This document shows positions 1 to 13,139 of a stretch of 64,000 nucleotides of DNA, piece after piece. Location of the stretch: positions 204,785,681-204,849,680 of the forward strand of contig NC_089492.1 in the NCBI RefSeq assembly GCF_036850765.1, read 5' to 3'. Within the stretch, counting starts at the first letter, position 1. Each line of letters starts with the position of its first letter. The position numbers were made by a program, and so were the translations under genes. Under the pieces are notes generated by a model. The model was not told the DNA's origin. It saw nothing but the letters and a program-made list of their open reading frames with translations, and did not search any database. This DNA is from Saccopteryx bilineata (taxonomy: Eukaryota > Chordata > Mammalia > Chiroptera > Emballonuridae).

Positions 1-272
1 CGATGCTCTGCCTACCTGGAGCATTGTTCTGTTGCAGCCAGAGCCATTCTAGCACCTGAGGTGGAGGCCATGGAGCCGTCCTCAGTGCCTGGGCCAACTT
101 TATTCCAATGGAGCCTTGGCTGTGGGAGAGGAAGAGAGAGACAGAGAGAAAGGAGAAGGGGAAGGGTGGAGAAGCAGATGGGTGCTTCTCCTTTGTGCCC
201 TGGCTGGGAATTGAACCTGGGAGATCCACATATGGGGCTGATGCTCTACCACTGAGCCAACTGGCCACAGCC
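1..272 (-). mobile_element. Rhin-1-type tRNA-derived SINE, cut by window edge
   Basis: Read on the minus strand, the tRNA-like head lies near 272-185 (a degenerate 'ggttggctcag' promoter box A region and a B-box-like 'ggttcaattcc'). It is followed by the pyrimidine-rich middle and the 'caaggctccattgga' body shared with the copies at 20375, 25817 and 58948. The 3' part lies to the left of the window. Several CpG positions have decayed, so this copy is older than the one at 58948. Confidence 0.9.
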
Positions 273-572
273 TTGAAACCAATTTTCTTAATTTTGTTCA
301 TGCAGTCAATATTTTACTGAGTATCCAAGCTATACACTTGTATGCACAGACAAAGTATGGTTTCTTATTAGACATTCTAATGCAGGGAAGTTCAGGTCTG
401 TCAATACAGCTGTGATGGAGAATCTAATGCTCATAAGAGTTAAAGAAAGAAATGCACACAATCTAGTCATTAATTCCAAAATTCACCCACTTACCGGGCT
501 TCTGCTATTTATATACTTGCTACATATAAACATTTTTTATCAGGTCATCTCTAAACATATCCCAAGTGCAGG

Positions 573-613
<41 letters not shown>
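573..613. repeat. (CA)n microsatellite
   Basis: About 20 uninterrupted CA dinucleotides. It is likely length-polymorphic. Confidence 0.97.
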
Positions 614-616
<3 letters not shown>

Positions 617-3600
617 CAGGTTCAAGTCTGAATGGGGAGAGACACTTTCTGCCCTGATTTTTTGCCAATTAGCTGATGAACATTCAGTTGCTGTTCACCA
701 TTTAATTAATTCTGATGAGCTATTGATTTACCACAACTGTTTGTTCTAATAATGAGCTCCAAAATTAGGATGCCTGCAACCCACTTAGACAGCTGCCATA
801 GAAAATAAGCATTTGAAAATGCTCTTGGTCAAGGCAATGGGTTAGAAATGACTATGGTACAGCAATAAATTTACATGATTATGTCACACGAGTTTTATTT
901 TTCTGTTTCAAGCATAGTTAGCACACCAGCAGTGATGGCCACAGGAGCCATTGCTCGCTGTGGTTAAGACTGCTACTTCATATCAGCATAGCAAGGATAA
1001 ACATGCAGCCTGAAGTGTGCTAATCATGGAGCCGATATAGCAACAGGCATTGAACAATTTAGGTCAGTTCCTTGCAATGTTTAATTAGACTAACATATCT
1101 GTTTGCAATTAATAGCAGATGTGACAAGCTAATGTGTCCATGTACAGACAAATTAACCTCTGCCCATCAGCTGCTTGGATCTGTGAGAAAGCTGACATGT
1201 TTTGCTTCTATCCATCTGAGTCTAAGTAAAACTCCAGGATAATTATAAACACGGATGATAATAGTATATACACTTCACATGAAACACTGTGCATAGAAAA
1301 TTATTTTTCAGGCAGGACTTCAGACTTCAACGACAAAAAAATGAACATCTGTGTTACACTTGACATTTTATAAAATATGACCACATAGATGATGCTTTTA
1401 TTTCCCTGGTAATAGAAACTATTCTGTTATTTTTTCAATAATTGTAAAAGAGGTCTATCTACTAATGCAGTTAAGGCTTAAGTCATGGAAATTTGGTGTT
1501 CTATCCTCAAAATAGGGATTTCTATATTGCAGCTGGAAGTAATGCCTACTTTCTTAATTCAATTAATTGCCATTGCTCATTCCAAAGGGAGAACACAGGA
1601 ATGAGACAAATTTCCACAGGACAGGAGTTTTGAAAGAAAGGGATTCTGGGTATTGGTTTTGTTTGGTTGGAGAAAAGGTCAGTGGCAGGACACAACTGTC
1701 TATCATTGCTACTCTTCCCAGTCTTCCTTGAGAAAAGCCTTGGGCCTGTCTGAACCTATAAGGGAATACAGATAGCCACAGAGCTGAGCCACCCAGCCTT
1801 TAGAGGTTAAAAAAAAAGAATTAGGTCTTGAGTCTTCTCTGAATAGTTGACAAGGAGCCCAAAGTGCTTGCAAGGCTTGCAAATTACCATGTCTCTAGGG
1901 TCATAGAGACTCTTAAAGATGTGACATCAATAAGTAAAACTTGCCTTCCCACCCTGTGTGCTGAAGCCAGCTCCCACAATCCTCTTGGCACTGCTCATGC
2001 TCCTGGCCTGCTTTTACCATGGCAGCGCTCCTGGAATTTAGTAGAAAACTGGCAACGGCGTGGGAAACGCCCTGTTCCATGTCCACGGAATCCAACTCCC
2101 ACTCCACTATACAGTGTTTATGTGGACAGGTCTTGAAAATTAACCATGTAAAAGTAGTTCATGGAAAGTGATTTTGACATTGGAAACCCCCACAAGTTAA
2201 AACTCCTGCCAAGTAAAGAAGCCACGCTCGAGACATCAAAAACTTCAGCAGGATGTGGGAAGTGGGTGATGCGAAACGGATAAAGCCCCTGGGATGATTT
2301 AGTCTCAAGAAGAGAAGGAAACAGGTCACTTAATGTCTCTTTAAATATAGGAAGGATTATTATTCAGAAGCTGTATCGAATGTATAAACATTTATCTACT
2401 GAGGATAGCACAAGAAACAATGGGCTTTAGCTAGAGGAAAAAAGGGATATAGATGTATAAAGAGGGGCTTCCTGACACTAGGGGTTATAAAGCATAGTAA
2501 TGGGATACTAGAAAGGCTGTCAAATCCACTTCCCCACAGAATTTTAAGAACACGACAGACAACTCTCAGAAAAAAATGGTTTAGATAAAACCTCCCTAGA
2601 GACTGAGGAATGGATCAGATGACTTCTCAGGGACCCTTTCAGCCCTATGTGTTTATCATTTTAAAACTGGATGACAGCAGTTTTTCAGATAAGCCTTATC
2701 TGGTAAACTAAGAGCTATATCATTTCTTCTCCCCACCCTCAAGCCCTGTCCAATCTTATTTTCTGTTTATATGTTGCTTTGCTGGTACCTACTTGACACT
2801 TGCTCTTCAGATACTGTGCTCACACTGTTGTGAGATGCTATCAGGCACATAGACACTATTAAAGATGGATGGGACATTTGCAAGGACAGGGAAAAGATGG
2901 TTTCTTAGTACATTGTATAAAGGAAGGGTGGGCTCCCTGCACTTGGAAACATGGTTTCTAGTAGAGCAAGCCCTATTTTAACAATTGTTTATAAGGACCT
3001 AAATCTCAATTCATGATATCAAAATATCTTGTCTTCATGGGGTAAATAAACCCTATGTCAAATAACATATGGTTTGATTTGCCTCAGACTTGGTATTCCC
3101 TTCAAGTCACACAGCCCATCTACTTACAGTGTCATATCTTGAGTGGCTTGCACAGGAGACCCTGGTGGCCGTTGGAGTCCTCCATAACACGAGGCAAACT
3201 GGAGAGCATGTGAATGATTCTTCACAGAGTGAAGGGCTCTTCTGAAACCCCACACTTTTCCAGTTCCAGATGGCTGCCTGTCTTCTCTAATTCAGAGTTT
3301 AACAAATGCATGTTGGCTTCCCAGGATATCCCCTAACAAGAGAAGGTTGAAAATTAAGAGTCTGAGATTTACAAGGCCAGGAAATTAGTTTAGGTCACTT
3401 GAGAATTACTCAAAATCACTGGAAAACTAATTCAATATCTAAACTGATTGCCACCAGGAGAAACTCCACCATATTAAGTAGAATCAACAAAACCGTCAGC
3501 TTTAAATTTAAATAAAACCACCATAGATGCAAGCAAGATGCCAGTACTTAGATAGCAATGCATGCCCAAATAATGGACCAATTCATAAAGGAAGTTGCAC

Positions 3601-4496
3601 TTTTACTTGTGGAGTAGTAGGTAAAATCTTCAGTCCATGCATTCATGCATGTAAGAAATGTCATTTTCTTGTTGTTTTGATTAAATTTATTTTGAGCGCC
3701 CCCTACCATTTGGTAGGGTGTGCAAGACACCCTGTGTGTCTCCTCCTGTGTTTTTCTGAGGCCATGAGTTCTAGGACACTTGTGAAATGGTAAAGCGTTG
3801 GTTTGGAGCATCTGGTCCTCAGTATCATCTAGTATCGATGCTGGTATCCACTGACATATCTGTCATCCTGCCTGGTCTTTAGTGATCAGTCGATACATGT
3901 CATACAACACCTTCCTGGTCCAGGTTACGAAGCTTCTTCAGGTGTCAGCTATCTCCGTACTACTTCTCTTCCCTCTTGGTGGATGGAGGACATCATTATA
4001 TTGTTTCCAGTTTTACTGAGGTCTCAGAATTGTTTCAGGTCCCTTTGTATAGTAGACAGGACAAGATACATAAATTGTGGAAGAGAATGAAATGCTAGCC
4101 CCTTGTTCAAAATTATTATGAATTCCAAGAAGGTAACAGGAGAATGAACATTAAACCGAGCATGAAACCCTCAGTGACTACACAGGTCATTCACTCAAGA
4201 AGCTGGCCCTGTGTGTAGACACCTTCTGCCACACATCCTGCTGGGTGTCAACAATAACAAGATACTTCTTTCTGGCCCACGTGCAGGGGCACATGTTCTC
4301 AGTAATCACACCTTTCTGGCTACCAGTACACAACCTGGAGTGGAAGTGATTGATACACAGGACACAGGGCCCCTTCTCTCAGGTCCATGGAACCCAGGCC
4401 ACCTTCTTTTTCTTTCTCACCTTTCTTCCTCCACACAAACAAACCTGAAAACTTCATCAAGTCAGCGAATGTGACAGCCTCAGCTCTTTTTTATTC
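614..4496. other. Unassigned, mostly non-repetitive stretch
   Basis: I see no gene and no transposon I can name in these 3.9 kb. Short open frames (for example 1864-2136 and 3527-3793) have no recognisable domain, no start context and stop-rich surroundings. The first 650 bases have a composition suggestive of a conserved non-coding element (see the entry at 655-1260). The rest is AT-rich unique sequence, and ancient repeats too decayed to read by eye may be present. Confidence 0.6.
655..1260. promoter_or_regulatory. Candidate conserved non-coding element (speculative)
   Basis: This block lacks recognisable repeat sequence. It is rich in TAATTA/TTAATTA homeodomain-type cores (near 701-710, 1081-1086 and 1108-1112) together with 'cagctg' E-boxes (790s and near 1170). 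Such a mixture is common in developmental enhancers. This is an inference from motif texture only; no conservation could be tested. Confidence 0.25.
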
Positions 4497-4507
4497 TTCT
4501 TAACATT

Positions 4508-4807
4508 TTTTGTCTGTGTGTGACAGAGACAGAGAGAAGGACAGATAGGGACACACAGACAGGAAGGGAGAGAAATGAGAAGCATCAATTCTTCATTGTG
4601 GCACCTTAATTGTTCATTGATTGCTTTCTCATATGTGCCTTGACCAGGGGACTACAGCAGACCAAGTGACCCCTTGCTCAAGCCAGCGACCTTGGGCTCA
4701 GGCTGGTGAGCCTTGCTCAAACCAGATGAGCCCGTGCTCAAGCCAGCAACCTCAGGGTTTCAAACTTGGGACCTCTGTATCCACTACACCACCACCTGGT
4801 CAGGCTG
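4508..4807 (-). mobile_element. tRNA-derived SINE, second bat family
   Basis: On the minus strand the element starts at about 4807 with a degenerate tRNA-like head ('cctgaccaggtggtgg'). It continues through repeated 'gctcaagc' blocks and ends in a 'ctctgtctctgtcac' tract and a short T/A tail near 4508. Near-matching direct repeats 'ttcttaacat' at 4497-4506 and 4808-4817 look like target-site duplications. The body differs from Rhin-1 and matches the copy at 10356-10740. Confidence 0.8.
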
Positions 4808-4817
4808 TTCTTAACAT

Positions 4818-5760
4818 ATTTATCAGGGAACTGGCAGTGAGGATGGGGAAATCTGCTTATGCCCAGAGACCTTTAGTGCTTAAACCTTTGAAACTAAACT
4901 AATTGAAAAGAGCAGGGTTATCTTAATTCAAAGGCCTTTTCTTCCAAAATATATCTTCCATTTTCTATTGAACCTATTTTAAAATACAAAGGTACTGTTC
5001 TGACTCCCTTTTTTTTTTTTTTCTGTTGTGATATCCCTTCCTGGAATGAACCAAAATCTAAATACTCCAGTGGCTTATGAATGGGGAAAGAGCTTATAGG
5101 TAACAGAAATGGAGGGAAGAACAACTATTGGTCCTCAGTTTCCCAATAAAGAAGGTTATATACATAGACCAAAGTCATACAAATGAGTAAATGGTAGAGC
5201 TGAAACCTCAGCCTGTGTGGGTTGCCTCCTGAGTCTATCTTAATTGTAATGCTATGCCGTCTTATATAAGCACTAATACATCACAGCTTTAGTATTTATG
5301 GAGATCAAGTAGCAATAATTGGTTCTTCTCATTCCCCAGAAACAAAAGCATATAGAGACCATCAAAATATATATGTTTAAGATACAAAAAAAGAAATTTT
5401 GTTTAATTTGACATTTATTAGCTTATTGCTGATCTTTAACAAATTATTAAAACAGTTATAGAGAGTACTGACCAACAGGTACTAATATGGGTTGTGTCAT
5501 TCTTTTTTTAATAGAGGTAGGCAGATCATAGAATATACAGAGAGTAGAGACAGGCCATTACATTCAAACAAGGTCATGCACCATAATACTTTTTCAGTTA
5601 CATTTATAGAAGTCTAGAAATAATCTTCAGGCTTCATGATCTTTCAAGTTACAAACCTTCAAATAGAATCTTCCAACAGGAAAGGAACATTCGGAGAATG
5701 ACTTCCAAATGAAAATCTATGCCATAGGCCATGCCAGGAGCATAGTGCCAGAACATAAAC
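4818..5760. other. Unassigned intergenic sequence
   Basis: AT-rich sequence without a gene or nameable repeat. The only simple-sequence feature is a T-run near 5009-5023. Confidence 0.6.
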
Positions 5761-5769
5761 TGCCCTGGC

Positions 5770-5895
5770 TTAATCGTTTTCTACCTGTGTGACCACAGAT
5801 GAGACACTTAGCTTTTCTGAGCTTCAGTGGCATACCTACCATGTAAGACACTGAATATAAGCACCTTCATCAATGTTGGAAATTGTAAGTGTTAA
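5770..5895 (+). mobile_element. MIR SINE remnant
   Basis: The core resembles MIR sense sequence. 'ctacctgtgtgaccacaga' corresponds to the family's 'agctgtgtgaccttgggc' block, followed by a 'cttagcttttctgagcttcagt' block like the family's 'cctctgagcctcagttt'. Divergence is strong, as expected for this ancient mammalian family. Confidence 0.65.
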
Positions 5896-5954
5896 AAACA
5901 AAATAGTTGCATGTCTTTTTCCCACTTGTTATATTCAGGCAGTAACACCACCAA

Positions 5955-6172
5955 TGTATAATTTTAGCTAACACTTATTGTTCTTATGTGTCAGATACTA
6001 CTCAAAGCCCTTGACACCTATTAACTCATTCAGTCCTCACAATAATCTCATGAAGTAGGTATCATTTTCCTTATTTTATAGATGGGGAAATTAAGTCACA
6101 GATATGTTAAGTAATATGTCCAAGATCATACACTTAGAAAAGAACCTAGATAGCCTGGTTCCGGAATCTACT
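5955..6172 (-). mobile_element. MIR SINE remnant
   Basis: In reverse orientation the full MIR order is visible: 'aacacttattgttct', then 'attaactcattcagtcctca', 'gatggggaaattaagtcac', and a 'gtccaagatcatac' block like 'cccaaggtcacac'. It sits about 60 bp from the sense MIR at 5770-5895. Confidence 0.8.
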
Positions 6173-6299
6173 TTCTTAAAGCATCTAATAAGTAATTTTG
6201 TTTGATATGTGTGTGGTCTTTCATTTTTAGGTGATGTTTTATCTTCCTCATCTTTATTGCAATGCATATTATTACATCAAATTACAGAGAATATTTTAA

Positions 6300-7000
6300 T
6301 AATTTTACTGTGGGTTGGCATTCCTAAGCAAAAGAAGGAAGTTATAACAGACTGACTACATAAAAATTCAAAACTTCCAGGTAATCATAAGCCAAGTTAT
6401 AAGACAAATGACAAACTGGGAGATAATACTTGTATCATAAGTAATAATCAAAGGTTTAAAATTTATAACATAAAAGTAGCTTCTGTAGATTAATAAGAAA
6501 AAGGAAGAAAGTTAAATAGAGAAGTTGGTAAATAATATAAAAAGGTGATCACTCAAAAGGGAAAAGAGTCACCAGTGCATATGAAAATACACTCAATCTC
6601 ATCAACAAACAAGAAATAATAATTATAACAATAATAGCACTTTTTGCCCATTGGATTATCAAAAAGAGAAAAATATATAATACCCAAAGTCACAAATGTG
6701 TGAGCAAAATAATAGTCTCATACGATATTATAGAAATAAAAATTGTAACAACATTTTTGGAAAGAAATGTAGCAGTACTAATTAATATTTAAAACATATA
6801 TACTCTTTGATTTAGCAATCTACTTCTAGGAATCTAATCTGCAGGAATATTGTCCATGCATCCAAAATTATATGTACAGGATTTTCACTACAACATTATT
6901 GGCAGTAGAATTTAAAAATGTAAAATATAATTCAACAAAAAGGACTGGCAATATAAAAATAAATTAAATAATACCTTACAAAACATTTTATCATGATAAA
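6300..7000 (+). mobile_element. Degraded sense L1 ORF2 3' region
   Basis: The text follows the L1 ORF2 carboxy-terminal and 3' end order. It begins with 'acaaactgggagataatac' and 'tcatcaacaaacaagaaat', continues with 'tttagcaatctacttctagg' (encoding the L1 'AIPLLG'-like motif) and then a 'ttcactacaacattattgg' block. No frame remains open. It looks like an old L1M/L1ME-type copy. Confidence 0.7.
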
Positions 7001-7024
7001 ATGATAATTCATGACAATTCATTT

Positions 7025-7440
7025 GATTCAGCACCATGTTTAAATGCTTTTCATTCCCCCATTAAATTGCTTTGTCAAAAAATCTATTTTCCACATACAT
7101 GTGGGTCTAGTTCTGAACTCCCTACTTTCTTTCAATCATCTTTATGCCTATCTTTTCACCAATATCAATTTATCTTGGTAAGTGTAGCTTTATAATAAAT
7201 CTATAAGTCAAAAAGGGTAAGTCCTCTATCTTTGTTCTGAAATAATTATTTGGATTTTTCTAGGCCCTTTATATTGTTTCCATATCTTTTAGAATCAGCT
7301 TGTCAATTTCTACCAAAAACCCAGCTGGAATTTTGACTGGGGTTGTACTGTATGTGTTGCTCAATTTGGAGAGAACTACCATCTTAACAGCATTGAGTTT
7401 TCCAATTTAGAAACAACCAAACTTTTAAAACAATATTGTC
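7025..7440 (-). mobile_element. Antisense L1 reverse-transcriptase fragment
   Basis: Sequence such as 'tttagaatcagcttgtcaat' followed by 'gttgctcaatttggagagaa' and 'cattgagttttccaa' is the reverse complement of the L1 ORF2 region downstream of the reverse-transcriptase core. A closely similar block lies at 41750-41870. It abuts a sense L1 fragment, so this is either an inversion or an independent insertion. Confidence 0.75.
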
Positions 7441-7497
7441 TATATCTGTAATTTAAGTTTCCTCAAACTAACTGGCCTGTACAACCTGTGCATGTAA

Positions 7498-7542
7498 ATT
7501 CATTCATTCATTCATTCATTCATTCATTCATTCATTCATTCA
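7498..7542. repeat. (ATTC)n microsatellite
   Basis: About eleven near-perfect tetranucleotide units. Confidence 0.97.
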
Positions 7543-10342
7543 CTCCTTTAACAGAAGTTTAAAGTGTTTACCAGGTTCTTTCCCTTCTAGCTGCTTGAAA
7601 TACAGCATTAAACAAAGAGATAAAATCTTTGTTCTCTTGGGTTTTAAAGGGTTAACTCAATAGTTACAACCCCAGTTCCTTTCTCTTTACCTGCTGGTGA
7701 AGGTCTTTGGCCTTTCTGTATTTGGGGGAGGCCTCAGGAAATGTCCTACCTATGAAGCCTGCCAACCCAAAGAACTCCAGCCCAGGGACTGTATTCACGA
7801 TTGCCTTTTGCCCAGAGCAGCATGAGAGGGCTGTGTTTTTGCATGTCTGTCTGAAGTAAATAGTAACTTCATCAGTAGGTGGCAGAAAAGAAAAACAAGA
7901 TCCAGAGATGTGAAGTGGCTTGGCTAAATTCACATAGACATTAAGTGACAGAATCTGGGTTCAAATTCAGATCTAATTAGTGTAAGTTCAGTTGATTTCT
8001 CCACTAGATATTGTTGTCCCACAACCTTGTAGATACAAATGATCAGATATAGGTGCATAAACCCAGAGCCTTATTGAAAAAGAGCATTTGTAAATTAATC
8101 TCTTATCTTCCTGCTGTGAAAGAAGCCATGAGGTACCCTCTACCTGACTCCCAAGAGCCCTTTAAAAACTCGCATACAAAACAGTTTCTGTTACAGGAAG
8201 ACTATTTCCATCTTCTTCCTTGTATGGTCTTTAGAGGGAGCCAGAAACCCTCTAAGACTATAAGCAAAGGTTCCCGTGTATGTATATTTACACCTTTTTT
8301 TGGTGCACAGATATGGAATTTGTATCTGTTTTCTAAAGTAATACTTCCCTGCCCAAAAGTTAGCTATCACCCTACTGACAGAGCCTACCATTAGGCCACT
8401 CTGCCTGAGAAGAAGCCATCTAATTATTCAACAAGTATTTATTCACTGAGCACAGACAGAGAAAGCTATGGCCGACATTTATTACCAACTAAGGAAGTTA
8501 TAAAAAATACCAAGTGTTGAATGTGTGTGTGTGAGAGAAAGAGAGAGAGAGAGAGCGTGCACTACTGTTGTTGAGGGGAGAGAAGGATTCCTCAGGGAAG
8601 ACTTTAAGGAGGTGGGACAGGAATTGAAACTTGAAGGATGATTGTTGCAGGATTTGCTGTCAGGAATAAACAAGAATGAAAACTCTTTGCTCCCGGGGCC
8701 TGGTTCAGTGTCAGTGGGTAACCAGGCAGCTGTGGACACCCAATTATCATCAAATGCAACTTGGCTGTTGTCCTGTTGGGTCATCAGCATTCAGCTGGTA
8801 CCATAGTATAAAGGGGGAAAGAAAAGATACATTGAAGAGAGGATAAAAAGAACACAGCAAGCAGAAAATAAAACGCCTTGAGTCTATTTGCCAACTCAAA
8901 CCCACTAATCGATCATTCTGACTCTAACTTGAGCTAACATAGGACATAATATGCACCCAGATCAGTAGTAGCACACACATTTTGACATAGTTTGGCCATG
9001 GAAAAGAAAGTCATTTTAAAGAAGTCACTAAGTCATTAAGCTACAGGAGCCCAATGTAAAACACTCCGGGTATAACATCTGAAAGGTTATCATCATGAAG
9101 ACGAGGACATTGCAGCTTTAGAAAACAGAAACATTTCTTATACTTTTCTATTTGAAAATGAATATGAATTTAAAGATATAGCTTCAACAAAATTAATCAC
9201 AAGAAGATTTTAAAAGCCTAAAATTTGAAACAGAAAAGTAAACCACACAGTTAAGTGCCTTATTAATTACAGCAAATTTAATTACAAGGTCTAAATGATT
9301 ATGGGTATAAAGAGTTATTCAAAGTCATTTGTGACTAGATTGCTTTCGGGCAGGGGGGAGTTAATGAGATAGCTGCACACATATGAAAACCCCATCCCAT
9401 TACTTATCATTTCAGTGAACATTTACAGAATTCCTACCCCGGGCCAGAGTATTCTATCCATTGGAAACACAGGGATGTGTGATGCATGCAGCTTTATTCT
9501 CTCTCTACAGGTGTCCTCAGTCACTGGGGGTGGAGTCTTCCAGACAGTGAGGCAAGCCCTTCCCTCTTTAAGCTCCAAAGCTCCCAACCAGAGCACATCT
9601 TCTAGTGAGATATGACATACCAAAAGCAAGCCTACCTTATCTTTATCAAAACTTATTTTAATTTGGTAACTTTAGAGTAGAAAGTGATGTCATCAATATA
9701 GAATAGAATATTGTTAAAATAAATTGTGCTTACTCAGACATCTTATGTGCAGTACCCATTCAGATTGTCTTTCAACTTTAATCCACCTGTGCTTTTTTAG
9801 AAAATGTTTTTATATTTTGACACACACCTTAATGATAACTACCATTGTTTACAAAATGTCTTTTTTATATGTTTTGTAAAATGATTTTACAGCTTGACGC
9901 ACACCTTAATAACTACTGTTTAGTTAGTTATACCCTTTTGTAAAATATTATTTCATTTAACCTCTCAAAAACCACTTACAGTAAATACTATCATAACCAA
10001 ATGCATAAAAAAGTGACACAGAGGCCGTTACCAGTGAGTGGCAGACCAGGGTCTAAACACTGGTCTAAGTGATTCCAAAACTCCAGTCCTTCCACTCTGT
10101 GCTATAGATAACAATGCTTCACTTTAATCTTGTTTTTTGAAAAGATCCAGGTGATTGAAGCCTTAGAACCCATTTCCGCTAATTTAGTCATTGCTCAGTC
10201 ATTTCGGATATCTTTCCAGCCATTTGCCATCCCTCACCATGTCAGTCATTTTCATGCTAATCCAGAGTTCACACACATAGAAATATTGACCAACTAAAGT
10301 AACTAAGGTTAATGGGGGAAAGATGCACAAATTCTGTGTTGA
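7543..10342. other. Mostly unassigned, with MIR pieces and a GA tract
   Basis: No gene is seen. Bases 7890-8030 have reverse-MIR texture ('aagtggcttggctaaattc', 'tctgggttcaaattcag'). Bases 9930-10110 hold another reverse-MIR-like stretch ('ggcagaccagggtctaaac'). A mixed GT/GA low-complexity tract occupies 8522-8556. Around 9240-9300 two TAATTA cores lie 17 bases apart in sequence lacking repeats. Short open frames such as 8053-8394 show no domain. Confidence 0.55.
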
Positions 10343-10355
10343 AAATGCAGATTCT

Positions 10356-10740
10356 GAGACAGAGAAAAAGAGAAACAGAGACAAAGACAAAAAAGGAGAA
10401 ATGAGAAGTATCAACTCATAGTTGTGGCACTTTAGTTGTTCTTTGATTGCTTCTCATATGTGCCTTAACTGGGGGGGGGGTACGCTTCAGCTGAGCCAGT
10501 GACACCCTGCTCAAGCTAATGACCTTGGGCTCAAGGCAGAAGTCTTGGGCTTCAAGCCAGTGACCTTTGGGCTAAAGTCAGCAACCGTGGGGTCATCTCT
10601 ATGACCTCACACTCAAGCTAGCAACCCTGCGTCAAAGCTGGTGAGCTTGCACTCAACTCCCATGACCTCAGAGTTTCAAATCTGGGACCTCAGCATCCCA
10701 GGCTGATGCTCTATCCTCTGCGCCATCACCAGTCAGGTGG
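10356..10740 (-). mobile_element. tRNA-derived SINE, second bat family
   Basis: This is the same family as 4508-4807, read on the minus strand: a tRNA-like head near 10738, repeated 'gctcaag'/'gagtgc' blocks in the middle, and a 'ctgtttctctttttc' tail. A perfect 13-bp direct repeat, 'aaatgcagattct', at 10343-10355 and 10741-10753 marks the target-site duplication. An unusual ten-G run sits inside at 10470-10479. The body has extra copies of the 'gctcaag' module, making it longer than the copy at 4508. Confidence 0.88.
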
Positions 10741-10753
10741 AAATGCAGATTCT

Positions 10754-11440
10754 TGAATAAAGTTCATTGACATTTGTAATGAGTAAACTTTCATGTGGCT
10801 TTTCACTGGCTCACCACCTGCCTTCTCAAGAAAGCTTTATTAAATCTTATAGCCTGACAAAGACATAATAAACAGAACTACACTAAATAAAATATTCATG
10901 TGCTAAATGGCAAAAAGGCTTTGACAATGAGTAAGATCATTGAAAATAGAAAAGGTAAACTATTTGGGAATCACACTTGCATACATCTTGACTAGCAGAG
11001 GTTTTTTAAGTGATTAATTATGAATTCTGTAACATATTATTGTGGTACACATTCAGTTAGTTATTATTGGTACAATGATTACCAACTTTAACTTTAAAAA
11101 CATAACTGGATATCTCTGTAACACAAACATTTAGCACATTAAACTGTTAACCAAAACATTGGTGGTTCAAGTCTTCAAGTCCAATGTAAGGTGTTATTTA
11201 ACTGTTCAGGGATTTAGGATTTTCCTGCTGTTTATGACCTGTGAATTTCCTCATGTTAAATTTACCATCCTGTATCCAGCATCTTATTAGTTTTACATCT
11301 GATATGTGTCAAGGGCCACCCAGATCACCGATCCTGTTATCTGTGAAGGGCCAATTCACTTCCCAAATCCAATTCTCAAAGAATATCTGCTGGGATATCA
11401 GAATTATACCTGTGTAACAGAAGTGCCTAAAACTGAGGTC
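10754..11440. other. Unassigned intergenic sequence
   Basis: AT-rich DNA with no gene, no long open frame and no repeat that I can name. Confidence 0.55.
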
Positions 11441-12310
11441 TAACAACTCATTTTAACAGCAACAAGCACTCCTTGTAAAGTGGCTCAAGTTCAGAACACT
11501 GACAACACCAAATGCTGATGAAGTTGTACAGCAACAGGAACTCCCATTCTTTGCTGCTGAGAGTGCATAAAGGTTCAGTCACTTTGGAAAACAGTTTGGT
11601 TCCTTAAAACACTAAACAAGCTCATATAATACAGCAATCATAGTCCTTAGTATTCACCTAAAGCAGTTAAAAATGTATGTCCACACAAAAATATGCACAC
11701 ACATGTTTATTGCAGCTTTATTTATAATTGCAAAAATTTGGAAGCAATCAAGATACCCTTCAGTTAGTGAAGGAATAAGTAAACTGTGGTACATCCAGAA
11801 AATAAAATATTATTTAACACTATAAAGATATGAAACATTGAAAAGACATGAAGGAATTTCAAATGCATATTCCTAAGTGAAAGAAGTCAGTCTGAAAAGG
11901 CTACATACTGTTTGATTTCAACTATAAGACATTCTGGAAAAGACAAAACTATGGAAATAATAAAAAGATCAATGGCTAGGAGGAGGGGGAAATAAATAGG
12001 CAGAGTCCAGAGACTTTTTAGGGCAGTAAAAATATTCTAAACAATACTACAATGGTGGATACATATCATCACACATTTATCAAAACCTATAGCATGTACA
12101 ACATCAAAAGTGAACTTTACATAAATATGGACTTTTGGTGAAAATGATGCATATAGGCTCATCAATTACAATAAACACAGCACTATGGTGGGAGCGTTGA
12201 TAATGGGGAAGGTTATGCATATGTCAGGACATGGAGTACACAGGAAATCTCTACCATCCTCCCAAGTTTGCTATGAGCCTAAAACTGTTCTAAAAACATA
12301 ACATTTTAAG
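11440..12310 (+). mobile_element. Old sense L1 3' end (L1M-type)
   Basis: The order matches the ORF2 C-terminus and 3'UTR: 'ttgctgctgagagtgcataaa', 'tttattgcagctttatttata', 'gtgaaagaagtcagtctga' and a terminal 'ctatgagcctaaaactgttc' block followed by an A-rich, TA-rich tail near 12300-12350. All reading frames are broken. Confidence 0.8.
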
Positions 12311-13139
12311 TATATATAAAGTGTTATATATATTTATATATGTATAAATATAACCTGGGTGTAGCCAACTATAGATAGAGAACAGTGTTCCATTTAGATA
12401 AAAGGCAACAAACTGATCACACTTAATTCTTTTAAATTTTTTTTCAGTGAGTATAAATAACACACCAAATTAAAAATAGTTAAATTTTGGTGAAATGCCC
12501 ATTTTTTTCTTATAAAAATATAGTTATTTTAAATAGAAATGTCATATTATTTGAATGTATTCAACCCTCAGTGCTGCTGAGGACAGGAGTGGGTAGGACA
12601 GGGGTGAAGTCTTTTAGAAAGAACTGAGCAGACATGAGGACTTGAAAGTGCCCTGTGCTGGCTGTGTGTTTACATAACCAGTAACCATGAAGTTCTGGAT
12701 AGCACAACTTTTACACAAAGGCTAAATTACAAAACGCAGGGATTAATGAAAGGAAATCATTAATAGTCACTTGAAACCAAACACATATAATTTAAAGGAG
12801 AGAATAAAATGCCAGCTTATTAAAGCCTGCTGTATTACTATATAAAAGGCTTTAAAATGTTTCTTTTTATGCCCCTCAACTTTTACATCTTGCATTGAAG
12901 AAGTATTTTTACCCCCCATTTTCTCTCTGGTGATAGAATCAAAGGAGAAATATATAAGAAGCCTGATAATTTCAGTCTTCATTTCAAGCCATTAAAGATG
13001 AAGTGCATCATTTCATTTCTAAAGATTGAAGCTTTCCAAAATGAACAGATGAAAGATCTCAGCTTTCTAAGCTACTTGTTCACCCACTTATACAAATAAC
13101 ATATAATAACATACTTTCTAAGACTAGTTATTTTTCTTT

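Noticed and set aside
3527..3811. Overlapping 87-88-codon frames on both strands with cysteine-rich peptides
   Set aside because: Cysteine spacing fits no zinc-finger or secreted-peptide pattern, and frames of this size are expected by chance in the window.
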